A stretch of DNA of 64,000 nucleotides from JANNOG01 sp031398915 (GTDB lineage Bacteria > Actinomycetota > Actinomycetes > Actinomycetales > JBBAYJ01). Numbering within the stretch: the first letter of the stretch is position 1; each line of letters begins with the position of its first letter. The notes beneath the pieces were generated by a model. The model was not told the DNA's origin, did no database searches, and was given only the letters and a program-made list of their open reading frames with translations. A program made the position numbers and the translations under genes. Location of the stretch: assembly GCA_031398915.1 (NCBI GenBank), contig JANNOG010000076.1:1-64000 (forward strand), written 5' to 3'. Below are positions 7,958 to 15,910 of the stretch, one piece after another.

Positions 7958-9319
7958 TCAAGCCGGTAGCGCAGCTATCTCGGCGAGGTATTGACGGCGT
8001 TCGACGGGCGCGCGGGCCAGGCGAACAGCCTCGGTGTACATCCGCCTGGCCGCGGGATAATCGGCGAGCTCGCGCCGGACGGCGGCAGCATTCGCCCATA
8101 GCCCCGGGTGCCAGGGGGCCACGCGCAGACCTTCGGCGAGGACGACATCTGCATCCTCGGCCCGTTGTGTGTTCAAGAGGAACAGGCCATAGGAACGCCA
8201 ATACCCCTCTAGCAGAAAGCCACAGAGTGAGCAGGATTCGGTGTGACTGGCGTGAGGCAGTCGGCGATTGACGGCGGCGTACGCCGCCTCGAGACCGGCG
8301 ATGGCAACCGTTACAGCCTCATCGTCGGCCGGGGCGCCCCCGACTGTGCGACCGGAAAGCCTATCGAGGGCGTGGTGTCGGCAGAGTGCGAGATCGAGCA
8401 CCGACCGGACCCCGACGGCCGATACGAAATCCTGTGGTCCGGCAAGAGCGGCCAAACCGGCGAGGAGCGGGGCCGCGAAGCTGGTCCCGGGCGCCACGGG
8501 AATCCGTTGCAGGGTGAGGTCGTGGCGGACAAACTGCTCGCTGACCATTGCGTGGCTGTCTCGAACGACTCCATCGGGACCGCTTACGACCGTGCTGTGC
8601 TGGAAGGCAGCCGAGATCGTCGCCGCGTGGACCCCGGGACACTTGGCAATCGTGTCGTCGTTTCCTGCCGCAGCGACGATCACCGGTGCCGACCCAGCCA
8701 CCTGACCAACCTGATCCAAGCGGTCGCAGACCTCGCAGCGTGACGTGCAACCTCCCGCCACGAAGTGGTGAAATCCGGCTCGCGCCCAGGCCTCGGCCGT
8801 CGCGGTGATGGCGAGGGGATCGGCGGAGAGGTCGCTCAGCACCGCTGGATCCACACCGTCTCTGGGAAAGGCACTGACCGCATCGGTGAGGAATCCGAAC
8901 GAAGCACACACCACCTGACAGCCCGCGGCCTCCACCTCGTCGAATGCGGCGGCTACCCGACCCTTGTCCGGGCTCGTTCCCAGCGATACATCGATGAGCA
9001 GCAACTCGGCGTCGGGGGCGACGGTTGCCACCAGGGCGGCAACGGCTGTGCCGTGATGGCTGTTCGGGCCCCGATCTGATGCCGTTTCGGCACCCAATGT
9101 GGCGCCGACCAGCTCGCGGCGGCCCGCGTCGAACCCGCTGTCGAGCACCGCTACCCGCACCGCCTGCCCACGCCCACCGATCCGGTGCGACTCGGCGACG
9201 ACGTCCCAGAACGCCCCCACTCGATCGATGCCGCCTGGGGCCCCGGGTCCGGCATCGAGGGCAGCCAGTACTGCGACTGCCCCCGACGTCGAGGTGCTCC
9301 ATTCTCCCTTGCCAGGCAT
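7958..9319 (-). CDS. Subtilisin-like (S8) serine protease with C-terminal TPR-like region, partner of gasdermin-like protein
   Basis: This 453-residue protein has no signal peptide and is expected in the cytoplasm. The S8 triad is complete: Asp60 in VAVLDSGFD, His89 in HHGTAVAAL and Ser280 in APGTSFAAP, with the oxyanion Asn220 in VAAAGN. Residues 360-453 form a separate module starting with a Cys pair (C363, C366) and continuing with Ala/Leu-rich helices of TPR character (LNTQRAEDADVVLAEGL, YPAARRMYTEAV). That layout suits a protease gated by a sensor domain. Its ATG overlaps the stop of the upstream gene as TGATG, so translation is coupled. Published bacterial gasdermin loci carry adjacent proteases that release the pore former, and I infer the same role here. 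Confidence 0.9.
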   Translation of the reverse strand: MPGKGEWSTSTSGAVAVLAALDAGPGAPGGIDRVGAFWDVVAESHRIGGRGQAVRVAVLDSGFDAGRRELVGATLGAETASDRGPNSHHGTAVAALVATVAPDAELLLIDVSLGTSPDKGRVAAAFDEVEAAGCQVVCASFGFLTDAVSAFPRDGVDPAVLSDLSADPLAITATAEAWARAGFHHFVAGGCTSRCEVCDRLDQVGQVAGSAPVIVAAAGNDDTIAKCPGVHAATISAAFQHSTVVSGPDGVVRDSHAMVSEQFVRHDLTLQRIPVAPGTSFAAPLLAGLAALAGPQDFVSAVGVRSVLDLALCRHHALDRLSGRTVGGAPADDEAVTVAIAGLEAAYAAVNRRLPHASHTESCSLCGFLLEGYWRSYGLFLLNTQRAEDADVVLAEGLRVAPWHPGLWANAAAVRRELADYPAARRMYTEAVRLARAPVERRQYLAEIAALPA

Positions 9320-10119
9320 CAGATGTCGTACACGGTGATCGTGACGAGCTCGTCGTCGTGGCCCAAGTCCAAGAACTCGGGGGAAGCGACCGGTTCGAGC
9401 GACACGATGGTGGCGTCAGCTGTCGTGCGCACCCGTTGAGCGGAGAATGCGAAGGTCAGCGGCGTCACCAGGTCGAAGCTGATGGAGGTCGACGTGTTCC
9501 GAACCCCGGAAACCCCGACCGCAACGTCACCGAGAAGCTTCTGGACCGAGCCGAGGTCGACGCCCGCCTCGCCCGACACCGTGGCCTTCCAGCCGACGGT
9601 CATCGAGGTGGCACGGATAGTGCTGTCGATTACCAGGAGGTCCGCTGGGTCGTCTTCCCGGAGGAACGATTGAGTTGAGGGGTTGTTGTCGAGCTTCTGC
9701 CCCTTCAGCGCCCGGCCCAAGAGCCCGACATCGATAGACGTACGAGTAACGCCGGTGAAGGCGAAGGTGAGCGAGGTCTCTCGGCCGAGCGCAGCCTCGA
9801 ATTGAGGCCCGGTCAGCCCCAGCGGTTTGGCCAGACCGTCCAGCAGGGTGAGCGCGACCTCTCCCTTCATCTCACCGCTGCGAACCCCCTCCACTGTGGC
9901 CATCGGACTCGGGGGGCTGACGACAAGGTCGCTGAGTGACGTGCCGCCGACGAAAGATGCCAGGGGACCGCCGAGGCTGTGCAGCGTCCCGTCATCGTCA
10001 GCGAGAGCAAGCAGCGGAACCACGTGAGCGCTCGGTACCCGGACGGGGTGCGCATTGAACTGCCGCCGAATCTCGCCCGTCAGTGGGTCCGATCGCCGAC
10101 ACGTGAAAGACAGGGTCAT
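9319..10119 (-). CDS. Bacterial gasdermin-like candidate pore-forming protein
   Basis: The ATG at 10119 follows GAGGAG at good spacing and gives 266 residues, the usual size of bacterial gasdermins. I know that family by a pattern of VPL-LL near residue 35, LG-L near 50, an F-F-V-stretch, DD--YVIT--L-S, and PLVFGFQAVRL near the C-terminus. Here the same order is read: VVPLLALADDDGTLHSLG (33-50), LTFAFTGV (117-124), DDPADLLVIDSTIRATSMTV (156-175) and PLTFAFSAQRV (220-230). A single Cys at residue 7 could be the lipidated N-terminal Cys. About 25 residues follow the last strand and could be the inhibitory tail. It is the first gene of a two-gene operon with a protease. The evidence is motif-level only. 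Confidence 0.55.
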   Translation of the reverse strand: MTLSFTCRRSDPLTGEIRRQFNAHPVRVPSAHVVPLLALADDDGTLHSLGGPLASFVGGTSLSDLVVSPPSPMATVEGVRSGEMKGEVALTLLDGLAKPLGLTGPQFEAALGRETSLTFAFTGVTRTSIDVGLLGRALKGQKLDNNPSTQSFLREDDPADLLVIDSTIRATSMTVGWKATVSGEAGVDLGSVQKLLGDVAVGVSGVRNTSTSISFDLVTPLTFAFSAQRVRTTADATIVSLEPVASPEFLDLGHDDELVTITVYDI

Positions 10120-10286
10120 GTCCACTCCTCGGAGGATCGGGGTCTCGAAGTGGTCGAATCCTGGCAGCCCATTTTCACCGTGTCCGGCGAACCGCACATG
10201 CCAGGGTTTTTTACTCGCGGTTACGGCTCGGCGCCACGCACATTTTGTCCGGATAACAGCGGTATGCATTGAATAGCGGCGCAGAT
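10120..10286 (-). promoter_or_regulatory. Upstream region of the gasdermin-like operon
   Basis: This 167-bp stretch separates the XdhC-like gene from the gasdermin-like gene on the same strand. It contains a run of six T on the + strand (about 10207-10212) and is visibly less GC-rich than its flanks. The GAGGAG ribosome binding site sits at about 10127-10132. No clear -35/-10 pair or operator was recognised. The gap suggests that the two-gene operon has its own promoter. Confidence 0.4.
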
Positions 10287-10841
10287 TCAGGACGCGTAGA
10301 CCCCGCCAGGGCGGCCGTTGCGGTCGGCGAGTAATCCGGCGAGCGTCGAGACGGCGATCTCGGCCGGGGTGCGAGATCCGATGTCCAGCCCGATCGGACG
10401 GTGGACCCGGGCGACCTCGGCGGGCGCCACCCCGAGCGTCGCCAGCGCGGCGACATGCGGACCCTCGTGTCGGGGGCTTCCCATGATCCCCACCCAGCGT
10501 GCCCTCGTCGCCAGCGCGTCGCGCAGCGGGACACCCAACCCGTCGCGGTGGTGGTCACAGACCACCACGTCGGCACCGGCCAGCAGGTCGGCGTCCAACT
10601 CCACCACGCTGGGGCTGCGCACCGTGCCTTCGGGCAGGTCACCGGGTACCTCGACGGTGGGATCGGGCTCCACCAGGACCGGGCGGTAGCCGCATTCGGC
10701 CGCCAACCTCAACAGGGCGGTCGCGACGGGTGATGCGTACACCGCGACCAGCACCCGGCCACCGGTCGCCTCGGTGTGCGCCGCGGCGTCGCCACCGTGG
10801 GCCACGTCGCAGGTGGGGTCGTGGACATGTCCGTCAGTCAT
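10287..10841 (-). CDS. XdhC family protein (Rossmann C-terminal domain)
   Basis: The ATG at 10841 gives 184 residues. The C-terminal half has the XdhC Rossmann signature: WVGIMGSPRHEG, then VHRPIGLDIGSRTPAEIAVS. XdhC-family proteins bind and sulfurate molybdenum cofactor before insertion into xanthine dehydrogenase-type enzymes. The protein is short and lacks the N-terminal Cys-containing segment of full-length XdhC, so it may be a stand-alone Rossmann member. No molybdenum hydroxylase gene is in the window, though moaA, moaD and moaE are present 29-32 kb away. It follows zwf on the same strand with a 49-bp gap. Confidence 0.8.
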   Translation of the reverse strand: MTDGHVHDPTCDVAHGGDAAAHTEATGGRVLVAVYASPVATALLRLAAECGYRPVLVEPDPTVEVPGDLPEGTVRSPSVVELDADLLAGADVVVCDHHRDGLGVPLRDALATRARWVGIMGSPRHEGPHVAALATLGVAPAEVARVHRPIGLDIGSRTPAEIAVSTLAGLLADRNGRPGGVYAS

Positions 10842-10890
10842 GCCCAACGTTCTCACCCTCAGCCCGGTCAGGCGGCCGAGGGCGCCCTGG

Positions 10891-12273
10891 TCAGGATCTC
10901 GGGTCGTGCCAGTAGCCCTCGGGGGCGAGTCGGTTCGCCGCGTGCGGGCCCATCGAGCCGGGCGCATACGAGTGGAGCGGGATCGCGGCGCCGATCAGGG
11001 GTTGGACCACCCGCCAGGCCTCCTCGACGGAGTCCTGGCGACCGAATCGACGGGGGTTGCCGTCCAGCACGTCCCCGACGAGGCGCTCGTAGGCCTCTTG
11101 GCCCGCGCCGAGGGCGGCCGTGAAGTCGACGGCCAGGTCGACCGACCGGGTCGCGAAGGTGGGGCCGGGCTTCTTGGCCTGGACGCTGAGGCTGACGCCC
11201 GGTTGCGAGCCCAACGAGAACCGGATGAGGTTGGGCTCGGGTGCTCGGGTGTCGGCGCCGGCGAACAGCAGGGTGGGGGTGGGCCGCAATTCGACGACGA
11301 CCTCCAGAGACGTGGTGGCCAGCGATTTTCCGGTCCGGATCAGCCATGGCACGCCCGACCACCGCCACGATTCGATGCCGATCCGGAGTGCCGCGTAGGT
11401 CTCGACCGTCGAATCCGGCTTGACGCCGTCCTCGGCCAGGTAACCGTCGACCTGTCCGTAGATCACGTCGTCGACACCGACCGTGCGGGTCGCCTTGAGC
11501 ACCTTGACCTTCTCGTCACGAAGTGAGTCGGCGTCGTTGCCCACTGGCGGCTCCATCGCGAGGATCGTCATCACCTGGAGTAGGTGGTTCTGCACCACGT
11601 CACGGACCGCCCCGACCGAGTCGTAGAACGACCCGCGCCCCTGCACCCCGAAGGACTCAGCCATCGTGATCTGGACCGACGCGATGTGATCGCGATTCCA
11701 CAGCGGCTCGAACATCGAATTGGCGAAACGGAACGTCAGGAGGTTCTCGACGGTTTCCTTGCCGAGATAGTGGTCGATCCTGAATATCTGCTCCTCCTTG
11801 AAGCCCTTCCGGATGGTTCGGTTGAGTTCGAGGGCGGACTCCAGATCACGCCCGAACGGCTTTTCGATGATGACGCGAGCGCCCCGATTCAGCCGATGCT
11901 GGGCCAGCTCCGAGATGACCGTCGGAAACAGTGACGGCGGGATCGCGAGGTAGTGAGCCGGATGCGACAGACCCTCCAGGCGTTCCGCCAGTGCCTGGTA
12001 CGTGGTGTCCTGGGTGTAGTCGCCCCGGACGTAACCGATGTGGTCGCACAGCGCATCGAGGACCGCAGAATCCACTGCTCCGGGGCGAGCGGCCTCGATG
12101 GCCTCGCGCGCCCGCGCCCGGAGCATGTCGTCATCCCCGGCGCTCAGCGCGACACCGATCACCGGCATCGCCAGGCGACCGTCCTCCTGGAGTTCGTACA
12201 GCGCCGGGAACAACTTCTTGAACGCCAGGTCACCCGTGGCACCGAAGAGGACGAGGGCGTCGCTTCGCGTCAT
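10891..12273 (-). CDS. zwf: Glucose-6-phosphate 1-dehydrogenase
   Basis: This 460-residue enzyme performs the first step of the oxidative pentose phosphate pathway, oxidising glucose 6-phosphate with NADP+. The NADP-binding motif LFGATGDLAFKKLFPALY is at the N-terminus, followed by VIIEKPFGRDL and the active-site signature RIDHYLGKETVENL, which holds the catalytic His. Length and motif order are normal. In many actinobacteria zwf sits in a tkt-tal-zwf-opcA cluster, but here it stands without those genes. It is divergent from the M11-type peptidase gene, with 152 bp between them. Confidence 0.96.
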   Translation of the reverse strand: MTRSDALVLFGATGDLAFKKLFPALYELQEDGRLAMPVIGVALSAGDDDMLRARAREAIEAARPGAVDSAVLDALCDHIGYVRGDYTQDTTYQALAERLEGLSHPAHYLAIPPSLFPTVISELAQHRLNRGARVIIEKPFGRDLESALELNRTIRKGFKEEQIFRIDHYLGKETVENLLTFRFANSMFEPLWNRDHIASVQITMAESFGVQGRGSFYDSVGAVRDVVQNHLLQVMTILAMEPPVGNDADSLRDEKVKVLKATRTVGVDDVIYGQVDGYLAEDGVKPDSTVETYAALRIGIESWRWSGVPWLIRTGKSLATTSLEVVVELRPTPTLLFAGADTRAPEPNLIRFSLGSQPGVSLSVQAKKPGPTFATRSVDLAVDFTAALGAGQEAYERLVGDVLDGNPRRFGRQDSVEEAWRVVQPLIGAAIPLHSYAPGSMGPHAANRLAPEGYWHDPRS

Positions 12274-12425
12274 GCGCCTAGCTCATCACGTCCACCCGCA
12301 CGCCACATACCGGAACGCGCGGTGACGGTCGCTGGTGGGGCGCGCCCGTTCGGGGGCCCCCAGTCAGCCACTGTCCGACACACCGGTGGGCGACGACAAC
12401 CTCTGTGACACATGAGGGAGGTCTG

Positions 12426-14504
12426 ATGAGTCTGCGTCAAGGCGCGTCACTCGTGGCGATGGCAACACTGGTCACCGCGTTGTCGGTGGCCACGATCAAC
12501 GGTCTGCCGTCACGACCGAGCACGCCGATCGCCGTCGGCACCGCAACGCAGGCGCCGACCGGCGGAGCGGTTGCAGCGGCGACCGGCACCGACGCTGCCA
12601 TCGGAGGCGACACCAGCCCGGACGACGTGTTCACCGGCACCGGCGCCCCACCCCTCGACAGCGTTCCGGTCCTCGACAGCGCCCCGCCCCTCGACAGCGT
12701 TCCGCCCCTCGACAGCGCCACGTCCCTCGACGGCGCCCCGCTAACCGTCACGCGACCGCCCACCAGCCCGAGCCCTCTCACCAGCCCGGCGACCAGCGAT
12801 GCCACCGGCCCACCGACCCCCGCTCCCCCGGCACGACCGGTAGACCCGCCGGCGCCGCAGTACAGCCCGGGGCAGGTCACCGGCGTCGTCGAGCAACTCT
12901 GGGCGGACGTCTTCGTCGGCGAACCCGGACCGACCACGGAATCCCCCGACGACGTCTCAGCCACCGAGACCAGTGGGCGCCAGACGTGGTTGGCCACGTC
13001 CGAGCGTCGGTACCTGCTGGTACCGGGCACGATGGACTCGGTCGAGTCCGGGTCATCGGTGGACGTCGCACTGGGCTCTGGTGACGACGCAGGCGGCTAC
13101 CCGGTCGTATCGATCGACCAGGTCAGCCCACCACCGGCAGCCGAGGTGGACGGTGTCACGATCGGCGCCGACACCCTGTTGGACTTCGCGACGCTGCCCG
13201 CCGCGACCACCCACGAGGTGACGGTGGTCCTGGCCGTGCCGGCCGGGGGACGGACTGACGGGACCACCGTCCAGGCCCTCCGAGATCGTGTGGCGGGCCC
13301 GGTCAACGGGTTCTGGTCGGCAGCCAGCCGCGGTCAACGCTCCATCGTGGTGACGGCCGCCCACTCGTGGGTCACGCTGTCGTCCCCGTGTACCGGAGAC
13401 CCGTTCACGCTGTGGGACGAGGTCGCCTCACGCGTCGGGTTCATCGACGGGCCGCGCAAGCACCTGCTGGTCTACCTGCCGACGGCGTCCGGGTGCGGTG
13501 CCGGGCTGGGCACCATCGGGGCGAACACCGAATCGGGCGGCCTGATGTGGGTGTCCTACAACTCGACGGACGTGATCGCCCACGAGTTCGGCCACAACCT
13601 GGGTCTGGGTCATTCGGACGGCTTGCTGTGCCCGTCGACCAGCGACGGCGGCTACAACGGAGGCTGGAGTGGCGGCTGCACTTCGCAGAACTACCGCGAC
13701 TACTACGACGTGATGGGCGTCTCGTGGGGAAACCTCGGCTCGCTGTCCAGTACCCACGCCGACCGGCTCGGGTTCCTGTCGTCCTCCGACAAGGTGACGG
13801 TGACCACGCCCACCCGGGTGCGACTGTCGCCGATATCGGGCGACGGGCTACGCACCGTCAAGATCAACGACCCCGGCGGGACGTACTACGTCGAGTACCG
13901 GCCGGCCGTCGGCGCCGACGCCTGGCTGACCGGCAACTGGCGCGGGTTGAATGCCGGCGTCCTGGTCCGCCGGGTCAGCCCCGCCGACGGGCGCGGCTCG
14001 CTGCTACTGGACGGCTCGGTCACCGGGGGTGAGCGAGCCAACGACTGGCAGGCCGCCATCGGTACCGGTGGCGCCGTCATCACGGCGTCGGGTCGCACCC
14101 GCGTCGACGTCGACTCGGCCGACACCTCGGGCGCGACGATCGCGGTCAGCATTGATGGCCGGGCGCCGGCACCGCTGGTCAGCCCGCCCAGCGACGGCTC
14201 ACAGGTGGTCTTCGGCTCACCCGCCGACGGCGCCCGGGTCGATCCCGGAGTCACGACGTTCTCGGGCATCGCCACCGCACCGGGCGGAACGCTGCTGTGG
14301 GAGGTCCGCGACACCTCTGGCGTACGCGCCTCCGGCTATGCCTCGACCGGCGCGAACGGCACCTTCGACGCCTTCTCGTTCCCGGTGTCGCTGCCCAGCG
14401 GCAGATACACCGTGAGGGCCTGGATCCCCGACGAGTCCAGTGGTGAGACCACCCGGATGAGCGAGGCGCGATTCAGCCGGACCCTGACCATCACTGTCTC
14501 GTAG
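12426..14504 (+). CDS. Secreted M11 (gametolysin)-type zinc metallopeptidase with C-terminal Gmad2-like domain
   Basis: The ATG at 12426 follows GGGAGG and gives 692 residues. A signal-like hydrophobic N-terminus leads into a long Pro/Ser/Thr/Asp-rich region, including five LDS-type repeats. The peptidase domain has the zincin motif HEFGHNLGLGH at residues 386-396, with three zinc-binding His and the catalytic Glu387, in the form seen in M11 peptidases. The last 100 or so residues (from about 590) look like an Ig-like Gmad2 domain (SPADGARVDP, GTLLWEVRDTSG, SGRYTVRAW). It is probably secreted or wall-associated. The target protein is unknown. Confidence 0.8.
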   Translation: MSLRQGASLVAMATLVTALSVATINGLPSRPSTPIAVGTATQAPTGGAVAAATGTDAAIGGDTSPDDVFTGTGAPPLDSVPVLDSAPPLDSVPPLDSATSLDGAPLTVTRPPTSPSPLTSPATSDATGPPTPAPPARPVDPPAPQYSPGQVTGVVEQLWADVFVGEPGPTTESPDDVSATETSGRQTWLATSERRYLLVPGTMDSVESGSSVDVALGSGDDAGGYPVVSIDQVSPPPAAEVDGVTIGADTLLDFATLPAATTHEVTVVLAVPAGGRTDGTTVQALRDRVAGPVNGFWSAASRGQRSIVVTAAHSWVTLSSPCTGDPFTLWDEVASRVGFIDGPRKHLLVYLPTASGCGAGLGTIGANTESGGLMWVSYNSTDVIAHEFGHNLGLGHSDGLLCPSTSDGGYNGGWSGGCTSQNYRDYYDVMGVSWGNLGSLSSTHADRLGFLSSSDKVTVTTPTRVRLSPISGDGLRTVKINDPGGTYYVEYRPAVGADAWLTGNWRGLNAGVLVRRVSPADGRGSLLLDGSVTGGERANDWQAAIGTGGAVITASGRTRVDVDSADTSGATIAVSIDGRAPAPLVSPPSDGSQVVFGSPADGARVDPGVTTFSGIATAPGGTLLWEVRDTSGVRASGYASTGANGTFDAFSFPVSLPSGRYTVRAWIPDESSGETTRMSEARFSRTLTITVS
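12652..12741 (+). repeat. 18-bp in-frame repeat coding LDS-V/A-P
   Basis: Five units of about 18 bp around CTCGACAGCG encode variations of LDSVPP in the disordered N-terminal part of the M11-type peptidase. The in-frame unit length means copy number can vary without breaking the protein. Confidence 0.8.
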
Positions 14505-14520
14505 CGCACCCCCGGCCCCT

Positions 14521-14538
14521 GCCGCACCCGGGTGCGGC
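14521..14538. terminator. Perfect palindrome between convergent genes, likely bidirectional terminator
   Basis: GCCGCACCCGGGTGCGGC is self-complementary over 18 bp. It lies between the stop of the M11-type peptidase gene (+) and the stop of the lipoprotein gene (-). There is no U-run, as is usual for high-GC actinobacterial terminators. Confidence 0.6.
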
Positions 14539-14558
14539 TGCACGAGGTAACGGCCGGC

Positions 14559-15017
14559 TCAGCCCTGAGGTGGGCCGTAGGAACCCGAGTCGTAGATCGT
14601 CTGGGCGACGGCGGTGACCGCCGTGTCGGGAGCCGCCTCGCAACCCGACACCACCGCCGCCGAGTAGGAGTCGATGAGTTCGACCGACGGCGTGGTGGTG
14701 GCCAGCTCGGTCAACCAGAAACCCTGGAGCAGTCCTCCCAGGACGGCCGTGCGTTCGGCCTCGGCCGCGCCCAAGAACTCGGTACACGTGCTGTCGATCC
14801 CGGCCAGACTCTCCTGCAGCAGGGATTCCGCCTGCTGCTGGACCTCCTCCTCGACCGCCCCGATCGCCTGTGACGTGGCGTTCGCGACCGCATTGTCCAC
14901 TTGCTCCTGGGCGGCATCGGTGACCTGAGAACACCCGGTCAGGGCCAGCGAGACACCGACGGCGACGACGGCGGGGAGCAGGGCGGCCAGGCGAGGGCGG
15001 GAGCCGGAGGTCAGCAC
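14559..15017 (-). CDS. Small secreted lipoprotein of unknown function
   Basis: This 152-residue protein has a signal peptide ending in the lipobox LTGC (Cys at about residue 29), so it should be lipidated and held at the outer face of the membrane. The mature part opens with a Gln/Ala/Glu-rich amphipathic stretch (VTDAAQEQVDNAVANATSQA) likely to form a helix or coiled coil. The rest contains two cysteines that could form a disulfide. I do not recognise the family. It is convergent with the M11-type peptidase and upstream of nothing else on its strand. Confidence 0.75.
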   Translation of the reverse strand: MLTSGSRPRLAALLPAVVAVGVSLALTGCSQVTDAAQEQVDNAVANATSQAIGAVEEEVQQQAESLLQESLAGIDSTCTEFLGAAEAERTAVLGGLLQGFWLTELATTTPSVELIDSYSAAVVSGCEAAPDTAVTAVAQTIYDSGSYGPPQG

Positions 15018-15056
15018 GGGCGTCAGTCTGGCATCACCCCGGACAGCCGCGTGCCC

Positions 15057-15551
15057 TCAGGCGGCCTCACCCAGATAGGCGTCCCACGCCGGGTCCCGCT
15101 GCTCGGCACCCTTGACCACCCATGCCGCACCACGTGGGATGTACGGCCGGTGCCACAGCTTCCAGCCCATCTCCTCGGGGGTCCGGTTGCCCTTCTTGTT
15201 GTTGCACCTGACGCAGCAGGCGACCAGGTTGGACCAGCTGTCCGTGCCGCCGCGGCTGCGTGGCACGACGTGGTCGACGGTGGTCGCCGAACCCCGGCAG
15301 TACGCACACCGGTGACTGTCGCGGCGCAATACGCCTCGACGCGAGACCGGCACCTGGGCCGAGTGCGGCGCCCGGATGTAGCGCCCGAGCAGGATCACCG
15401 AGGGCCGCGGCAGCCGGGCGGTCGACGACACCACCTCGTCGCCGTGGTCGGCCACGATCGTCGCCTTGCCGGCGAGAACCAGCACGAGGGCACGACGGAA
15501 CGACACGACGGCAAGCGGCTCGTAGCCGGCATTCAGAACGAGCGTGCGCAT
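15057..15551 (-). CDS. HNH endonuclease family protein
   Basis: The ATG at 15551 gives 164 residues starting MRTLVLNAGYEPLAVVSFRR, the conserved opening of this actinobacterial HNH family. The nuclease module has zinc-binding CAYC at 82-85, the catalytic DHVVPRSRGG at 93-102, NLVACC near 108 and a second Cys pair with CNNKKGN near 116. These HNH proteins are widespread, are not tied to a mobile element and have no agreed function. A strong hairpin stands 42 bp upstream of the start in the leader. Confidence 0.9.
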   Translation of the reverse strand: MRTLVLNAGYEPLAVVSFRRALVLVLAGKATIVADHGDEVVSSTARLPRPSVILLGRYIRAPHSAQVPVSRRGVLRRDSHRCAYCRGSATTVDHVVPRSRGGTDSWSNLVACCVRCNNKKGNRTPEEMGWKLWHRPYIPRGAAWVVKGAEQRDPAWDAYLGEAA

Positions 15552-15910
15552 CAGTGCGTCCCCCCTGACGGTCGGTGGCCCGAAGAACACGAAAGGCGCC
15601 GCCCCGTAGGGGACGACGCCTGGATGAGAGCAGGAGCGGGTGCCGGCGCATGTAAGTGGCCGGGCTTGATGAGCACGCTGAACCGCACGCTCATCCCGCT
15701 GCCTTACCGGGCGGGGTGGACACAGCCCGAGGGTGCACGGCGCGCCGCAGATGAGGTGGAGGACTCACCCTGCGCATGGGGGAAGCTTAACGCCTGACCC
15801 CCGGCGCAGGTCGAGTGGTCAGCCGCGAGTCCACCCGCCCCGCCCGATTCCGGAGCCCGGTGGCCTCGCCCCGGGCGCACTGTCACGGGGCGACTGCATA
15901 CGGTCCTGCC
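15552..15910. other. Intergenic region with two hairpins between HNH nuclease and photolyase
   Basis: This 359-bp stretch between divergent genes has no convincing protein gene. It holds a strong hairpin at 15594-15621 and a weaker inverted repeat at 15668-15695 (GATGAGC with GCTCATC, 14-nt loop). It must contain promoters for both genes. No tRNA or known RNA class was recognised. Confidence 0.5.
15594..15621 (-). promoter_or_regulatory. Leader hairpin upstream of the HNH gene
   Basis: On the minus strand AGGCGTCGTCCCC, a 3-nt loop TAC and GGGGCGGCGCCT form a stem of about 12 bp with one or two imperfections. It is followed by a short T-containing run. It is 42 bp upstream of the HNH start. 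It could be a terminator for transcripts coming from upstream or an attenuator. Which one is not resolvable here. Confidence 0.45.

Noticed and set aside
10287..10841. XdhC-like gene as a third member of the gasdermin operon
   Set aside because: It is separated by 167 bp with a visible change in base composition, and it fits a cofactor maturation role instead.
15552..15910. Search for a tRNA or tmRNA in the longest gap
   Set aside because: No acceptor-stem plus T-loop pattern or CCA end could be made from the sequence.
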